In this document: positions 17,501 to 24,846 of the stretch, piece after piece
Layout of the letters: the number at the start of each line of letters is the position of its first letter
How positions within the stretch are numbered: the stretch's first letter is position 1
Origin: Fimenecus stercoravium
GTDB taxonomy: Bacteria; Bacillota; Clostridia; Oscillospirales; Acutalibacteraceae
Assembly: GCA_018711545.1 (NCBI GenBank)
Contig: DVIC01000061.1
Coordinates: 3,480 to 67,479, forward strand
Direction: 5' to 3'
DNA: 64,000 bases
Made by a program: the position numbers and the translations under genes
Notes under the pieces: generated by a model
What the model saw: the letters and a program-made list of their open reading frames with translations, nothing else
The model's database searches: none
Told to the model about the DNA's origin: nothing

Positions 17501-18432
17501 AAGACGATATCGATTGGCCCACAGGCACGCTTTCCATCCCCGAAATGGGTACTTCTTTCGTGTGTCAGATGCTTCTTGAAGCCCAGCCCAAGACCTTCGC
17601 CGACCTGCTGCAAATTTCGGGCCTTTCGCACGGTACGGACGTGTGGACGGGCAACGCGCAGGAGCTGATCCACAACAAGATCTGTACGATCTCCGAGGTC
17701 ATCGGTACGCGCGACAGCATTATGACGTACCTGCTGCACAAAGGGCTTGAGCCGAGCATGGCGTTCAACATCATGGAAAAGACCCGTAAGGGTATCGTCG
17801 CCAAAGTCGGTTTCCCCGAGGGCGCGGAGGAAGCAATGCGGGCGCACAATGTGCCGGATTGGTATATGGATTCCTGCCGCAAGATCAAATACATGTTCCC
17901 CAAGGCCCACGCCGCCGCCTATGTTATTGCGGCGCTGCGGCTCGGCTGGTATAAGATCTACCGGCCGCTCGAATATTACACGGCGTTTCTGACCGTGCGC
18001 GGCGGGGACTTGGATGCAGAGGTCGTCGTGCAGGGGCACGATGCCGTGCGCCAGCGCCTTTCGTCGCTCAAAGCCAAGATCAAGGACAAGTCCGCCACGG
18101 CCAAGGAAAAGGAGCAATACACCGCCATGCAGGTCGTCAATGAGATGATGGCGCGCGGCGTAGAGCTTTTGGGCGTAGATGTATACAAGTCCAAGGCGAC
18201 CGCCTATACCATTGAGAACGGAAAGATCCGCCTGCCGTTTTCGGCGCTTTCGGGCGTAGGGGAAAGCGCGGCGTATCCGCTCGAAGCGGCGCGCAGCGAC
18301 GGCGAAGGCACGTTTATCTCGGTGGATGATTTCGCGCGGCGTGCGAAGGCAGGCAAGAGCCTTGTCGAGCTGCTCGACAAATGCGGCGCGTTCGGCGACA
18401 TGCCGAAAACCGCGCAGATCTCCTTGTTTTGA
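14596..18432 (+). CDS. polC: DNA polymerase III alpha subunit, PolC type, without the exonuclease domain
   Basis: This 1278-aa protein is the replicative polymerase. In order it has an N-terminal domain, an OB fold (about 220-340), the PHP domain starting at HLHT (352-355), the polymerase core with PDIDLNFSGEYQ (catalytic Asp799/Asp801), a Zn knuckle (CPNC near 745 and CPHC about 30 residues later) and the C-terminal fingers and tail. In classical PolC (about 1440 aa) a DnaQ-like exonuclease of roughly 170 aa is inserted in PHP after the GVE-Y-VDD strand. Here VESYFVDDLKEPGK is followed within a few residues by SYHQIILAKNLTGLKNLYKL, which normally comes after the exonuclease. No DTETTG, HNASFD or YDTEAT motif is present. 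No frameshift is needed, so the loss is clean. Confidence 0.97.
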   Translation: MTRFYDLFSDCRASLEPFEAALTATEILKIEHDGAHRHLTVTVRFAHPVSSRMLDSIAACVTESLGGAAQVELLPRFDRTQLDSAYAPELTAYLKKHVAVANGFLDDAEWDISPDAVRVTLHHGGKAILENGGFAEALRRVVSERFGAEPTVRLEEAQVDIAQSLQAAQASIDARDRAARAAAANEQKYGRGAKVQKAEKASENEPPREHVVKEGIPYYLESVRPIFGNIIRSEPIRIADIELPETEQDEIPVTVWGRVFSFEERTSKKGKHKIINFFLTDDSYSFPVSMIVKIEQSDTLLEKLKNGVHILLHGNVKFDSFKRDYIIDPRAVSTTEKIEKEDNAPEKRVELHLHTNMSQMDGMTPAKTLVERAIRWGHKAVAITDHGCVQAFPDAMNAAKGKIKIIYGVESYFVDDLKEPGKDYKELRSYHQIILAKNLTGLKNLYKLISLSNTKYFYKRPRTLKSELIKHREGLILGSACEAGELYRAVLEERPEEEILEIANFYDYLEIQPTGNNRFMIAAHSDPNAKNPERNREFDKITCEADIENINRKIIAIADRLGKPVVATCDVHFIDPEDAKYREILMAAQGFSDADHQAPLFFRTTEEMLAEFQYLGEETAHEVVIENPNRIADMVEVMRPFPDGTYQPSIPGSEEQLREICWNKAKAWYEFEGKVPEIVETRLNRELDSIIENGFAVLYIIAQKLVWDSEDHGYHVGSRGSVGSSFVATMAGISEVNPLAPHYRCPNCRYSEFYTHNEYGSGFDMPKKNCPHCGTDMVRDGHEIPFETFLGFHGDKAPDIDLNFSGEYQGKAHRYTEELFGSANVFKAGTIATVADKTAYGFVKNYLEERGLHVNRAEEQRLVDGCTGVKRTTGQHPGGMVVVPSNFDVWDFTPVQYPADDVGSDMETTHFDFHSLHDTILKLDILGHDVPTLYKHLEDLTGINVMDVDVCDPQIVRLCTSPEPLGVTEDDIDWPTGTLSIPEMGTSFVCQMLLEAQPKTFADLLQISGLSHGTDVWTGNAQELIHNKICTISEVIGTRDSIMTYLLHKGLEPSMAFNIMEKTRKGIVAKVGFPEGAEEAMRAHNVPDWYMDSCRKIKYMFPKAHAAAYVIAALRLGWYKIYRPLEYYTAFLTVRGGDLDAEVVVQGHDAVRQRLSSLKAKIKDKSATAKEKEQYTAMQVVNEMMARGVELLGVDVYKSKATAYTIENGKIRLPFSALSGVGESAAYPLEAARSDGEGTFISVDDFARRAKAGKSLVELLDKCGAFGDMPKTAQISLF

Positions 18433-18511
18433 CTGTATTCTGTCGGTTTTGCCGTGCAGGCTGCACAATGCCGCAATATGCACCTTCTGTGAAGCCGTGC
18501 AAAATGCGGGA

Positions 18512-18540
18512 TTGACAGAGTTACTTTATCATGCTATCAT
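18512..18540 (+). promoter_or_regulatory. Sigma-A promoter of the his operon
   Basis: A perfect TTGACA, a 17-nt spacer and TATCAT. The transcription start is near 18547, giving a leader of about 69 nt, which is too short for a T-box. Confidence 0.85.
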
Positions 18541-18556
18541 AGTAGCACGCTAAAGT
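18523..18556 (+). promoter_or_regulatory. 34-bp dyad overlapping the his promoter (candidate operator)
   Basis: ACTTTA-N3-TGCTA-N6-TAGCA-N3-TAAAGT is symmetric about 18539.5 and covers the spacer, the -10 element and the start site. A repressor bound here would occlude RNA polymerase. HisR (YerC, TrpR superfamily) is the natural candidate in Firmicutes, but that assignment is inference. Confidence 0.65.
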
Positions 18557-18615
18557 GAAGAAGAAGGGTATACCGTCCTCTACGGAAAAATTCCCGATTC
18601 GGAAAGGATACCGAT

Positions 18616-19821
18616 ATGAAAACCTATGCGAAGCTCACGCCGGAGGGCACGCGAGACCTTTTATTTGAGGAAAGCGACGCGCTGCGCACGGTGGAACGGC
18701 AGCTTGCCGACCTGTTCAAGTCGCGCGGCTACCGCAAGATCATCACGCCGACCGTCGAGTTTTTCGATGTATTCAACCGTGAAAGCGCGGGCACGCTGCC
18801 CGAATCGCTCTATACCATGACCGATGCCTACGGCAGGCTTTTGGTGCTGCGGCCCGATTCCACGCTGCCTATAGCGCGCGTTGCCGCCACACGGCTTCGC
18901 GGCGCGCGGCTGCCCCTGCGGCTTTACTACAACCAAAATGTGTTTGCGCGGCGCCCGAAGCTGGCAGGATACAGTGACGAAACGACACAAAGCGGCATTG
19001 AACTGCTCGGTGCGGGCGGCTTGCGCGCCGATCTGGAAGCGCTCACCCTTGCTATGCGCGTTATGGAGCAGTGCGGTACGCCCGACTACAAGCTGGAGAT
19101 CGGTCACGCAGGCTATTTTCAGTCCCTTTGCGAAGCGCTCGATACAAGCCCTCAAACCGTCTCCGAGATTTATGCCTGTGTCGAAAGTAAAAATTATGTT
19201 GCGCTTGATACGGTGCTCGACGCCCTCGGCGATACGCCTGCCGTCCGCGCCATCCGTGAGCTGCCGCGCATGTTCGGTGACGCCCGCGTGCTCGAAAAGG
19301 CGGCGCAGGCGCTGCAAATGCAGGCAGGCGAGACCCATGCGGCACTGTCCTACCTTGCGGATGTATATACGCGGCTCGAAAAAGCGGGGCTTTCGCAGCA
19401 CGTCACCATTGATCTAAGCCTTGTGCACCGCACGAATTATTATACGGGGCTGATGTTCCGCGGTTATATTTCGGGCAGCGGCGAGACCGTGCTTTCGGGC
19501 GGCCGATACGACCGCCTGATCGCGGAATTCGGCGAAGATCTGCCCGCCGTAGGCTTCGGCGTGCAGACCGACCTGCTGGCGCGCGCCAAGCTGCGGCGCG
19601 GTGAGACCGCAAGCCCGCCGACGCCCGCTGCGCTCGTCTTTGGCGACAACGGCTTTGAGACCAATGCGCTGGATTTGCAGGCGCGCTTGCTGAATGAAGG
19701 CGTCCTATGTGAAAACAGTCTGGCGCCGACGCAGGAGACGGCTGTGGAATATGCGCGGCAGTGCGGCATACCTACGGTATATATCCTCGACGAAACCGGT
19801 GTGCGGGAGGTGCGCGTATGA
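18616..19821 (+). CDS. hisZ: ATP phosphoribosyltransferase regulatory subunit HisZ
   Basis: The 401-aa protein resembles class II histidyl-tRNA synthetase (TPEGTRDLLFEE start, motif 2-like LRPDSTLPIARV, YYNQNVFRR-type strand, LSGGRYDRL) but lacks the C-terminal anticodon-binding domain. That is the hallmark of HisZ, the paralogue required by short-form HisG. The hisG that follows (211 aa) is indeed the short form, and the two overlap by ATGA. The ribosome-binding site is GGAAAGGA. It is the first gene of the his operon. Confidence 0.93.
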   Translation: MKTYAKLTPEGTRDLLFEESDALRTVERQLADLFKSRGYRKIITPTVEFFDVFNRESAGTLPESLYTMTDAYGRLLVLRPDSTLPIARVAATRLRGARLPLRLYYNQNVFARRPKLAGYSDETTQSGIELLGAGGLRADLEALTLAMRVMEQCGTPDYKLEIGHAGYFQSLCEALDTSPQTVSEIYACVESKNYVALDTVLDALGDTPAVRAIRELPRMFGDARVLEKAAQALQMQAGETHAALSYLADVYTRLEKAGLSQHVTIDLSLVHRTNYYTGLMFRGYISGSGETVLSGGRYDRLIAEFGEDLPAVGFGVQTDLLARAKLRRGETASPPTPAALVFGDNGFETNALDLQARLLNEGVLCENSLAPTQETAVEYARQCGIPTVYILDETGVREVRV

Positions 19822-20453
19822 GAAAGCTGCGTATAGCGCTTACCAAGGGCAGACTTGAAAAACAGACCGTCGCGCTGTTTGAGAAAATGGGGCTTGACTG
19901 TACGGAACTGCACAATAAGGGCAGACGTCTGATCCTTCCCGTTGGGGACTACGAGGCGGTGCTTGCCAAGGCGGCAGACGTTGTGACTTATGTGGAGCAC
20001 GGGGTCTGTGACATCGGTGTTGTGGGCAGGGATACCATCGTGGAATACGGCAAGAGCTTCTACGAGGTGTGCGACCTGGGGCTTGGAAAATGCGATTTCT
20101 GCCTTGCCGGCAAAAAAGGCGCATCATTTTACGGCGGCTACAATGTCAAGCGAATCGCCACGAAATACCCGAATGTTGCCCGTGCATTTTTCCAGAGCAA
20201 GGGTATGGACGTCAATATCATCAAGATCGAGGGTTCGGTGGAGCTCGCGCCGCTTTTGGATCTGTCCGACGCGATCGTGGATATCGTGGAGACCGGCACG
20301 ACGCTGCGGGAAAACGGGCTGGAGATCTATGAAAAGATCATGCCGATCTCTGCGCGCGTCATCGTCAACACCGCAAGCATGAAGCTGCGCCGTGAGGAGA
20401 TCGACGCATTTGTGGAAAAAATCGGAAAAGCATCGCAGGAGGTAACGGTATGA
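19818..20453 (+). CDS. hisG: ATP phosphoribosyltransferase, short form
   Basis: The product is 211 aa from ATG 19818 with GGGAGGTG just upstream. It starts RIALTKGRLEK and carries VGRDTIVEYG and the PRPP-binding VDIVETGTTLRENGL. The enzyme joins ATP and PRPP, the first step of histidine synthesis. Lacking the C-terminal regulatory domain, it works as a hetero-octamer with HisZ, encoded just upstream. Confidence 0.97.
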   Translation: MRKLRIALTKGRLEKQTVALFEKMGLDCTELHNKGRRLILPVGDYEAVLAKAADVVTYVEHGVCDIGVVGRDTIVEYGKSFYEVCDLGLGKCDFCLAGKKGASFYGGYNVKRIATKYPNVARAFFQSKGMDVNIIKIEGSVELAPLLDLSDAIVDIVETGTTLRENGLEIYEKIMPISARVIVNTASMKLRREEIDAFVEKIGKASQEVTV

Positions 20454-21733
20454 TACAAATGGTTCATGCGGACGGTGTGTCCGAAAAACGGCTGCTCGAC
20501 ACACTCAAAGCGCGCAGTGGTGAGATCGACCGCACGGTCACTGCGTCGGTTACGGAGATCCTCGACAATGTGCGCCGCTTTGGCGACACCTCCGTGCGCG
20601 AATATACGATGAAATTTGACGGAAGCGTCCCCGAGCAAGCGGAAGTGCCCGCTTCGGCGCTTGAAGAAGCGGTCAAGACCTGCGACAGCGAATTTATTTA
20701 CGCGCTATACAAAGCGGCGGACAACATCCGTGATTTTCATCGCCGCCAAAAGCAGCAAAGCTGGCTGGAGCCCAAGCCCGACGGTGTCATCTTAGGGCAG
20801 CGTGTACGCGCGCTGCGGCGCGTGGGGCTGTATGTCCCGGGCGGCACGGCGGCGTATCCGTCCAGCGTGCTGATGAACGCCATCCCTGCAAAGATCGCGG
20901 GCGTAGAGGAGATCATCATGGTCACGCCGCCCAGAAAAGACGGTACGGCGAACCCCGATATCCTTGCCGCGGCAAAGATCGCGGGCGTAGACCGCGTATT
21001 CCTCATGGGCGGCGCACAGGCGGTTGCCGCGCTCGCCTATGGCACGCAGACCGTCCCGCAGGTGGATAAGATCGTCGGCCCCGGCAACATCTACGTCGCC
21101 ACGGCGAAAAAGCTGCTGTTCGGCACAGTGGACATCGATATGATCGCCGGGCCTTCCGAGATTTTGATCGTTGCCGACGAAACCGCGAACCCGAAATTTC
21201 TCGCCGCCGACTTGATGAGCCAGGCGGAGCACGACAAAATGGCTTCTGCCGTACTGCTTACCGACAGCGAGCGCATTGCCGCACGCACGGTCGAGGAGCT
21301 GGAACGTCAGATGCAGGCGCTCTCGCGCCGCGACATCATCGAAGCTTCGCTGCGGGACTTCGGTGCGGTCATCATCTGCGACAGCATCGCGCAGGCGGTG
21401 GATATAGCCAATTCGATCGCGCCGGAGCACCTTGAAATGGCGGTGCGCGAGCCGCTGGAATACATCGGCAGGATCGATAATGCCGGCAGCGTGTTTTTGG
21501 GGCAGTATGCGCCCGAACCGCTCGGCGATTATTTCGCCGGCCCGAATCATGTGCTGCCTACAGGCGGCACGGCGCGGTTCTTTTCACCGCTTTCGGTCGA
21601 CAGCTTCATCAAAAAGTCCAGCTTCATTTATTATACCGAGGACGCGCTTCGGAAAGCAAAGGACGACATCGTCAAGCTTGCCGAGACCGAGGGCCTGACC
21701 GCACACGCAAACGCGGTCAAAGTCAGATTTTAA
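20450..21733 (+). CDS. hisD: Histidinol dehydrogenase
   Basis: The product is 427 aa, full length. Family blocks include YVPGGTAAYPSSVLMNAIPA, the GPGNIYVATAKKLLFG strand, IAGPSEILI, the zinc-binding QAEHD and GPNHVLPTGG. It catalyses the last two NAD-dependent oxidations, histidinol to histidine. It overlaps hisG by ATGA. The stop codon lies inside the first copy of a 16-nt direct repeat (21721-21736, 21750-21765). Confidence 0.98.
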   Translation: MIQMVHADGVSEKRLLDTLKARSGEIDRTVTASVTEILDNVRRFGDTSVREYTMKFDGSVPEQAEVPASALEEAVKTCDSEFIYALYKAADNIRDFHRRQKQQSWLEPKPDGVILGQRVRALRRVGLYVPGGTAAYPSSVLMNAIPAKIAGVEEIIMVTPPRKDGTANPDILAAAKIAGVDRVFLMGGAQAVAALAYGTQTVPQVDKIVGPGNIYVATAKKLLFGTVDIDMIAGPSEILIVADETANPKFLAADLMSQAEHDKMASAVLLTDSERIAARTVEELERQMQALSRRDIIEASLRDFGAVIICDSIAQAVDIANSIAPEHLEMAVREPLEYIGRIDNAGSVFLGQYAPEPLGDYFAGPNHVLPTGGTARFFSPLSVDSFIKKSSFIYYTEDALRKAKDDIVKLAETEGLTAHANAVKVRF

Positions 21734-21765
21734 CTATAGCGTTTCCGGCAGTCAAATTTTAACTA
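21721..21765 (+). repeat. 16-nt direct repeat spanning the hisD stop
   Basis: AGTCAGATTTTAACTA (21721-21736) and AGTCAAATTTTAACTA (21750-21765) differ at one base and have a period of 29 nt. The first contains the last codons and stop of hisD, and the second is non-coding. This looks like a small tandem duplication at the end of hisD. Confidence 0.7.
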
Positions 21766-21782
21766 AGGAAGTTTTCACCTTT

Positions 21783-22847
21783 ATGTTTGAGCTCAATGAA
21801 AAAGTACAGAACCTAATACCGTATGACCCCGTCGCGGGCAAATACCGGATCCGCTTGGATGCGAACGAGTCGTTTGTCACGCCGTCGCAGGCGCTGCGCG
21901 AGCAGATCGACGAGGAGCTGCGGCATGTCCATTTCAACCGCTACCCGGATCCTTACGCCGAAGAGGTGCGCAAGGCGTTTGCCGATTTGTACGGCGTGCC
22001 GCGCTCGTGCGTGATGGCGGGAAACGGTTCGGATGAGGTGATCACCGTCGTGATGAATGCCTTTTTGCAAAAGGGCGATACGGTAGTCACGCTTTCTCCC
22101 GATTTTTCGATGTACGGCTTTTATGCCGCCTTAGTCGAATGCCGCGTAGTCACCGTCGAAAAAAATGCGGACTGCACCGTAGATGCGGAAAAGATCATTG
22201 AGACGGTCAACCGCACCGGGGCGCGGATGCTTGTGTTCTCGAACCCCTGCAACCCGACCTCTTTGGTGCTCGCACGCGAAGAAGTGCGCAAGATCGTTTC
22301 ATCAGTCGAAGCACTTGTGGTGCTCGACGAAGCATATATGGATTTTTCCGATCAGAGCATGCTTTCGGAATTCGCCGGCTTTGACAACCTGTTGATCCTC
22401 AAGACCTGTTCAAAAGCGCTCGGCATGGCTGCCGTCCGTCTGGGCTTTGCGGTGGGTACGCAGCGGCTCATAGACGTTTTACAGGCGGCAAAATCCCCGT
22501 ATAATGTCAACACGCTCACGCAGGCGGTCGGTACAGTCGTGCTCTCGCACCCGGAGTATCTGCAAGCGGCGGTGCAGCGCATATTAGAGTCGCGCGACGA
22601 GCTGTACACGGGTTTTGTGCTGTTGCAGGAAGCCTATCCGCAAGCGAAATTGCACGTATTTAAGCCCGATGCCAATTTTGTGTATATCCAAACGCCAAAA
22701 GCTGCGGAGATTTTTGAATATCTTAAGGAAAACGGCATCATCGTTCGCCTGACGGGCGGCGCGCTTCGTGTGAGTGCGGGTCGGAATTACGAAAACGAAG
22801 CGGTGTTGCATGAGGTCGAGGCGTGCTTGAAAGGAGAAAGCGCATGA
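21783..22847 (+). CDS. hisC: Histidinol-phosphate aminotransferase
   Basis: This 354-aa fold-type I PLP enzyme has RLDANESF at the start, GNGSDE, SNPCNPTS, VLDEAYMDF and the Schiff-base lysine Lys211 in TCSKALGMA. It transfers an amino group from glutamate to imidazole-acetol phosphate. The start is preceded by AAGGAAG, with the longest intercistronic gap (49 nt) in the operon. The 3' end overlaps hisB by ATGA. Confidence 0.96.
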   Translation: MFELNEKVQNLIPYDPVAGKYRIRLDANESFVTPSQALREQIDEELRHVHFNRYPDPYAEEVRKAFADLYGVPRSCVMAGNGSDEVITVVMNAFLQKGDTVVTLSPDFSMYGFYAALVECRVVTVEKNADCTVDAEKIIETVNRTGARMLVFSNPCNPTSLVLAREEVRKIVSSVEALVVLDEAYMDFSDQSMLSEFAGFDNLLILKTCSKALGMAAVRLGFAVGTQRLIDVLQAAKSPYNVNTLTQAVGTVVLSHPEYLQAAVQRILESRDELYTGFVLLQEAYPQAKLHVFKPDANFVYIQTPKAAEIFEYLKENGIIVRLTGGALRVSAGRNYENEAVLHEVEACLKGESA

Positions 22848-23422
22848 GAACGGCAAGCTGCAAACGAACTACCAAGGAGACCGATGTTTCCGTTACGCTG
22901 TCCTTAGACGGCGGCGCGGTCGAGGTGCAGACGGGCATCGGCTTTTTTGACCACATGCTCACAGCGTTCGCCTTGCACGGCGGCTTTGGGTTGCAGCTTT
23001 CCTGCAAGGGCGATCTTGCGGTAGACTGCCACCATACGGTTGAAGATACGGGGCTTGTGCTCGGGCAGGCGTTTTGCGAGGCGCTCGGTGACAAAAGCGG
23101 CATTGCGCGCTACGGCAGTTTCTTTGTCCCGATGGATGAAGCACTCGGCTTTTGTGCGGCAGATGTCAGCGGGCGGCCTTTCTTGGTGTTTGACGCGGAC
23201 TTCCCCGAAGCACGCGTCGGGGAATTTGACACCTGCATGGCACGTGAGTTTTTCCGTGCGTTTGCAACGAAAGCTGGCGTGACACTGCACCTGCGCGCGC
23301 CCTACGGCGACAATTCCCACCACATCCTCGAAGCGCTGTTTAAGGCATTCGGGCATGCCATGCAGATCGCATGCTCTGAAACAGCGGGCGGAACGCTGTC
23401 TACAAAGGGCTCGATAGACTGA
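22844..23422 (+). CDS. hisB: Imidazoleglycerol-phosphate dehydratase
   Basis: The product is 192 aa from ATG 22844, which has AAGGAG upstream and overlaps hisC. The metal-binding triads are seen in FFDHMLTAFALHGG, DCHHTVED and NSHHILEALFKAF. It removes water from IGP to give imidazole-acetol phosphate. It is the monofunctional dehydratase, with no fused phosphatase. hisH normally follows hisB; here hisA follows directly after 17 nt. Confidence 0.97.
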   Translation: MRTASCKRTTKETDVSVTLSLDGGAVEVQTGIGFFDHMLTAFALHGGFGLQLSCKGDLAVDCHHTVEDTGLVLGQAFCEALGDKSGIARYGSFFVPMDEALGFCAADVSGRPFLVFDADFPEARVGEFDTCMAREFFRAFATKAGVTLHLRAPYGDNSHHILEALFKAFGHAMQIACSETAGGTLSTKGSID

Positions 23423-23439
23423 TTTTTCGGAGGGCTCGT

Positions 23440-24153
23440 ATGATTATTTTTCCTGCGATCGACATCAAAAATGAGACCTGCGTGCGGCTGTATCGCGGTG
23501 AAATGGATTCCGCCGAGCAGGTCGCGGACAGCTATTTGGCGGCGGCCGATGCATTTAAAACGGCGGGCGCCGAATGGATCCACATGGTCGACCTTGACGG
23601 CGCGTGTGCGGGTGAGCGCAAAAATGCACACGTCTTTTTGGAGGTTGCAGAAGCCACGGGACTGCAAATCGAGGTCGGCGGCGGCATCCGCACCATGGAA
23701 GATATCGAATATTACCTCTCGCGCGGTATTGCGCGCGTGGTGCTCGGTTCTGCGGCTGTGAAAGACCCGCAGCTTGTGCGTGAGGCTTGCAAGGCTTACG
23801 GCGATAAGATCGCTGTCGGCATCGACGCGCGAAACGGCTTTGTCGCCACCGAAGGCTGGGTGGAAACGGGCAGTGTCCATTTTCTGGAACTCGGCAAAGC
23901 TATGGAAGCGGCGGGCGTGCGCACGCTGATTTTCACGGACATCGACCGCGACGGCATGCTTTCCGGTCCGGCGCTCGACGCATTGCAGCAGCTAAATGCT
24001 GCCGTCTCCTGCAATGTTGTTGCAAGCGGCGGCATCAAGGATGTTGAGGATATTCGCGCGCTCAAAGCGGCGGGACTGTACGGTGCGATCTGCGGGCGTT
24101 CGATCTACAAGGGCACGCTTTCGCTACAAGAAGCTCTCCGCGAAGCACGGTAA
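23440..24153 (+). CDS. hisA: ProFAR isomerase
   Basis: This 237-aa TIM barrel has the N-terminal FPAIDIKN with the catalytic base Asp, HMVDLDGA, VGGGIRTMEDIE and the C-half IFTDIDRDGML and ASGGIKDVEDI phosphate-binding repeats. The Asp-Ile-Lys and DLDGA features fit HisA better than HisF. hisF, which usually lies between hisA and hisI, is absent. The ribosome-binding site is CGGAGGG. Confidence 0.95.
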   Translation: MIIFPAIDIKNETCVRLYRGEMDSAEQVADSYLAAADAFKTAGAEWIHMVDLDGACAGERKNAHVFLEVAEATGLQIEVGGGIRTMEDIEYYLSRGIARVVLGSAAVKDPQLVREACKAYGDKIAVGIDARNGFVATEGWVETGSVHFLELGKAMEAAGVRTLIFTDIDRDGMLSGPALDALQQLNAAVSCNVVASGGIKDVEDIRALKAAGLYGAICGRSIYKGTLSLQEALREAR

Positions 24154-24167
24154 GGGGGGGTAAACGA

Positions 24168-24497
24168 ATGGATCTCGAAAAATTTTTCAAAAAGGGCGAG
24201 CTGATCCCTGCCATCGTGCAGGAGCAGGGGACAAATGAAGTGCTGATGCTCGCCTATATGAACCGTGAATCCCTGCAAAAGACGTTGGAGACAGGCTACA
24301 CCTGGTTCTACAGCCGCTCACGACAGAAGCTTTGGAACAAGGGCGAGACCTCAGGGCACAAGCAGCGCGTGGTGCGTGTGGTCGGGGACTGCGACGACGA
24401 CACCCTGCTTGTTACCGTTGTGCAGACGGGGCCCGCCTGCCATACGGGGTCCAAAAGCTGTTTTTTTAATACGATCTGGGAGGAGAATGCACAATGA
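24168..24497 (+). CDS. hisI: Phosphoribosyl-AMP cyclohydrolase
   Basis: The product is 109 aa. VLMLAYMNRESL, the WFYSRSRQKLW(N)KGE(T)SGH block and the metal-binding DCDDDTLL and CHTG(S)KSCF cysteines identify the PRA-CH domain. It opens the purine ring of PR-AMP. It is separate from hisE, which overlaps it by ATGA; in many bacteria the two are fused. Confidence 0.96.
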   Translation: MDLEKFFKKGELIPAIVQEQGTNEVLMLAYMNRESLQKTLETGYTWFYSRSRQKLWNKGETSGHKQRVVRVVGDCDDDTLLVTVVQTGPACHTGSKSCFFNTIWEENAQ

Positions 24498-24820
24498 ACG
24501 ATGTGCTTGACGAGCTGTACGCCGTCGCCATGGCGCGGCGCGCAGAGAAAAAGGAAGGGTCTTATACCTGCTACCTGTTCGAGCAGGGGCTCGATAAAAT
24601 CTTGAAGAAGATCGGGGAAGAGTCCGCCGAGACCATCATCGCCGCCAAAAACGGCGTAAAGGCGGATACCGTCGGCGAGATCTCCGACCTGCTGTTCCAT
24701 CTCGTCGTTATGATGGCGAACGAGGGCATTACGCCCGACGACGTGAAAGCGGAGCTTGCCCGCCGCCACCAAAAAGAAGGAAACCTTAAAACATTTCATA
24801 AGGTCGATAAGAATACATAA
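24494..24820 (+). CDS. hisE: Phosphoribosyl-ATP pyrophosphohydrolase
   Basis: This 108-aa all-alpha MazG-like domain shows SYTCYLFEQGLDKILKKIGE followed by ESAETIIAAKN and GEISDLLFHLVVMM. It hydrolyses PR-ATP to PR-AMP before HisI acts. It is the last recognised his gene. No terminator lies in the 26-nt gap before the M20 peptidase gene. Confidence 0.96.
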   Translation: MNDVLDELYAVAMARRAEKKEGSYTCYLFEQGLDKILKKIGEESAETIIAAKNGVKADTVGEISDLLFHLVVMMANEGITPDDVKAELARRHQKEGNLKTFHKVDKNT

Positions 24821-24846
24821 GCACAAAACGGAAAAGAGGGAGCATT

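Noticed and set aside
17149..18483. 444-aa open frame on the minus strand opposite polC
   Set aside because: It mirrors polC codon structure in GC-rich DNA, is His/Arg-rich and shows no family signature. It is a shadow frame.
18547..18615. T-box or attenuator in front of hisZ
   Set aside because: The leader is about 69 nt, with no specifier loop, T-box sequence or terminator.
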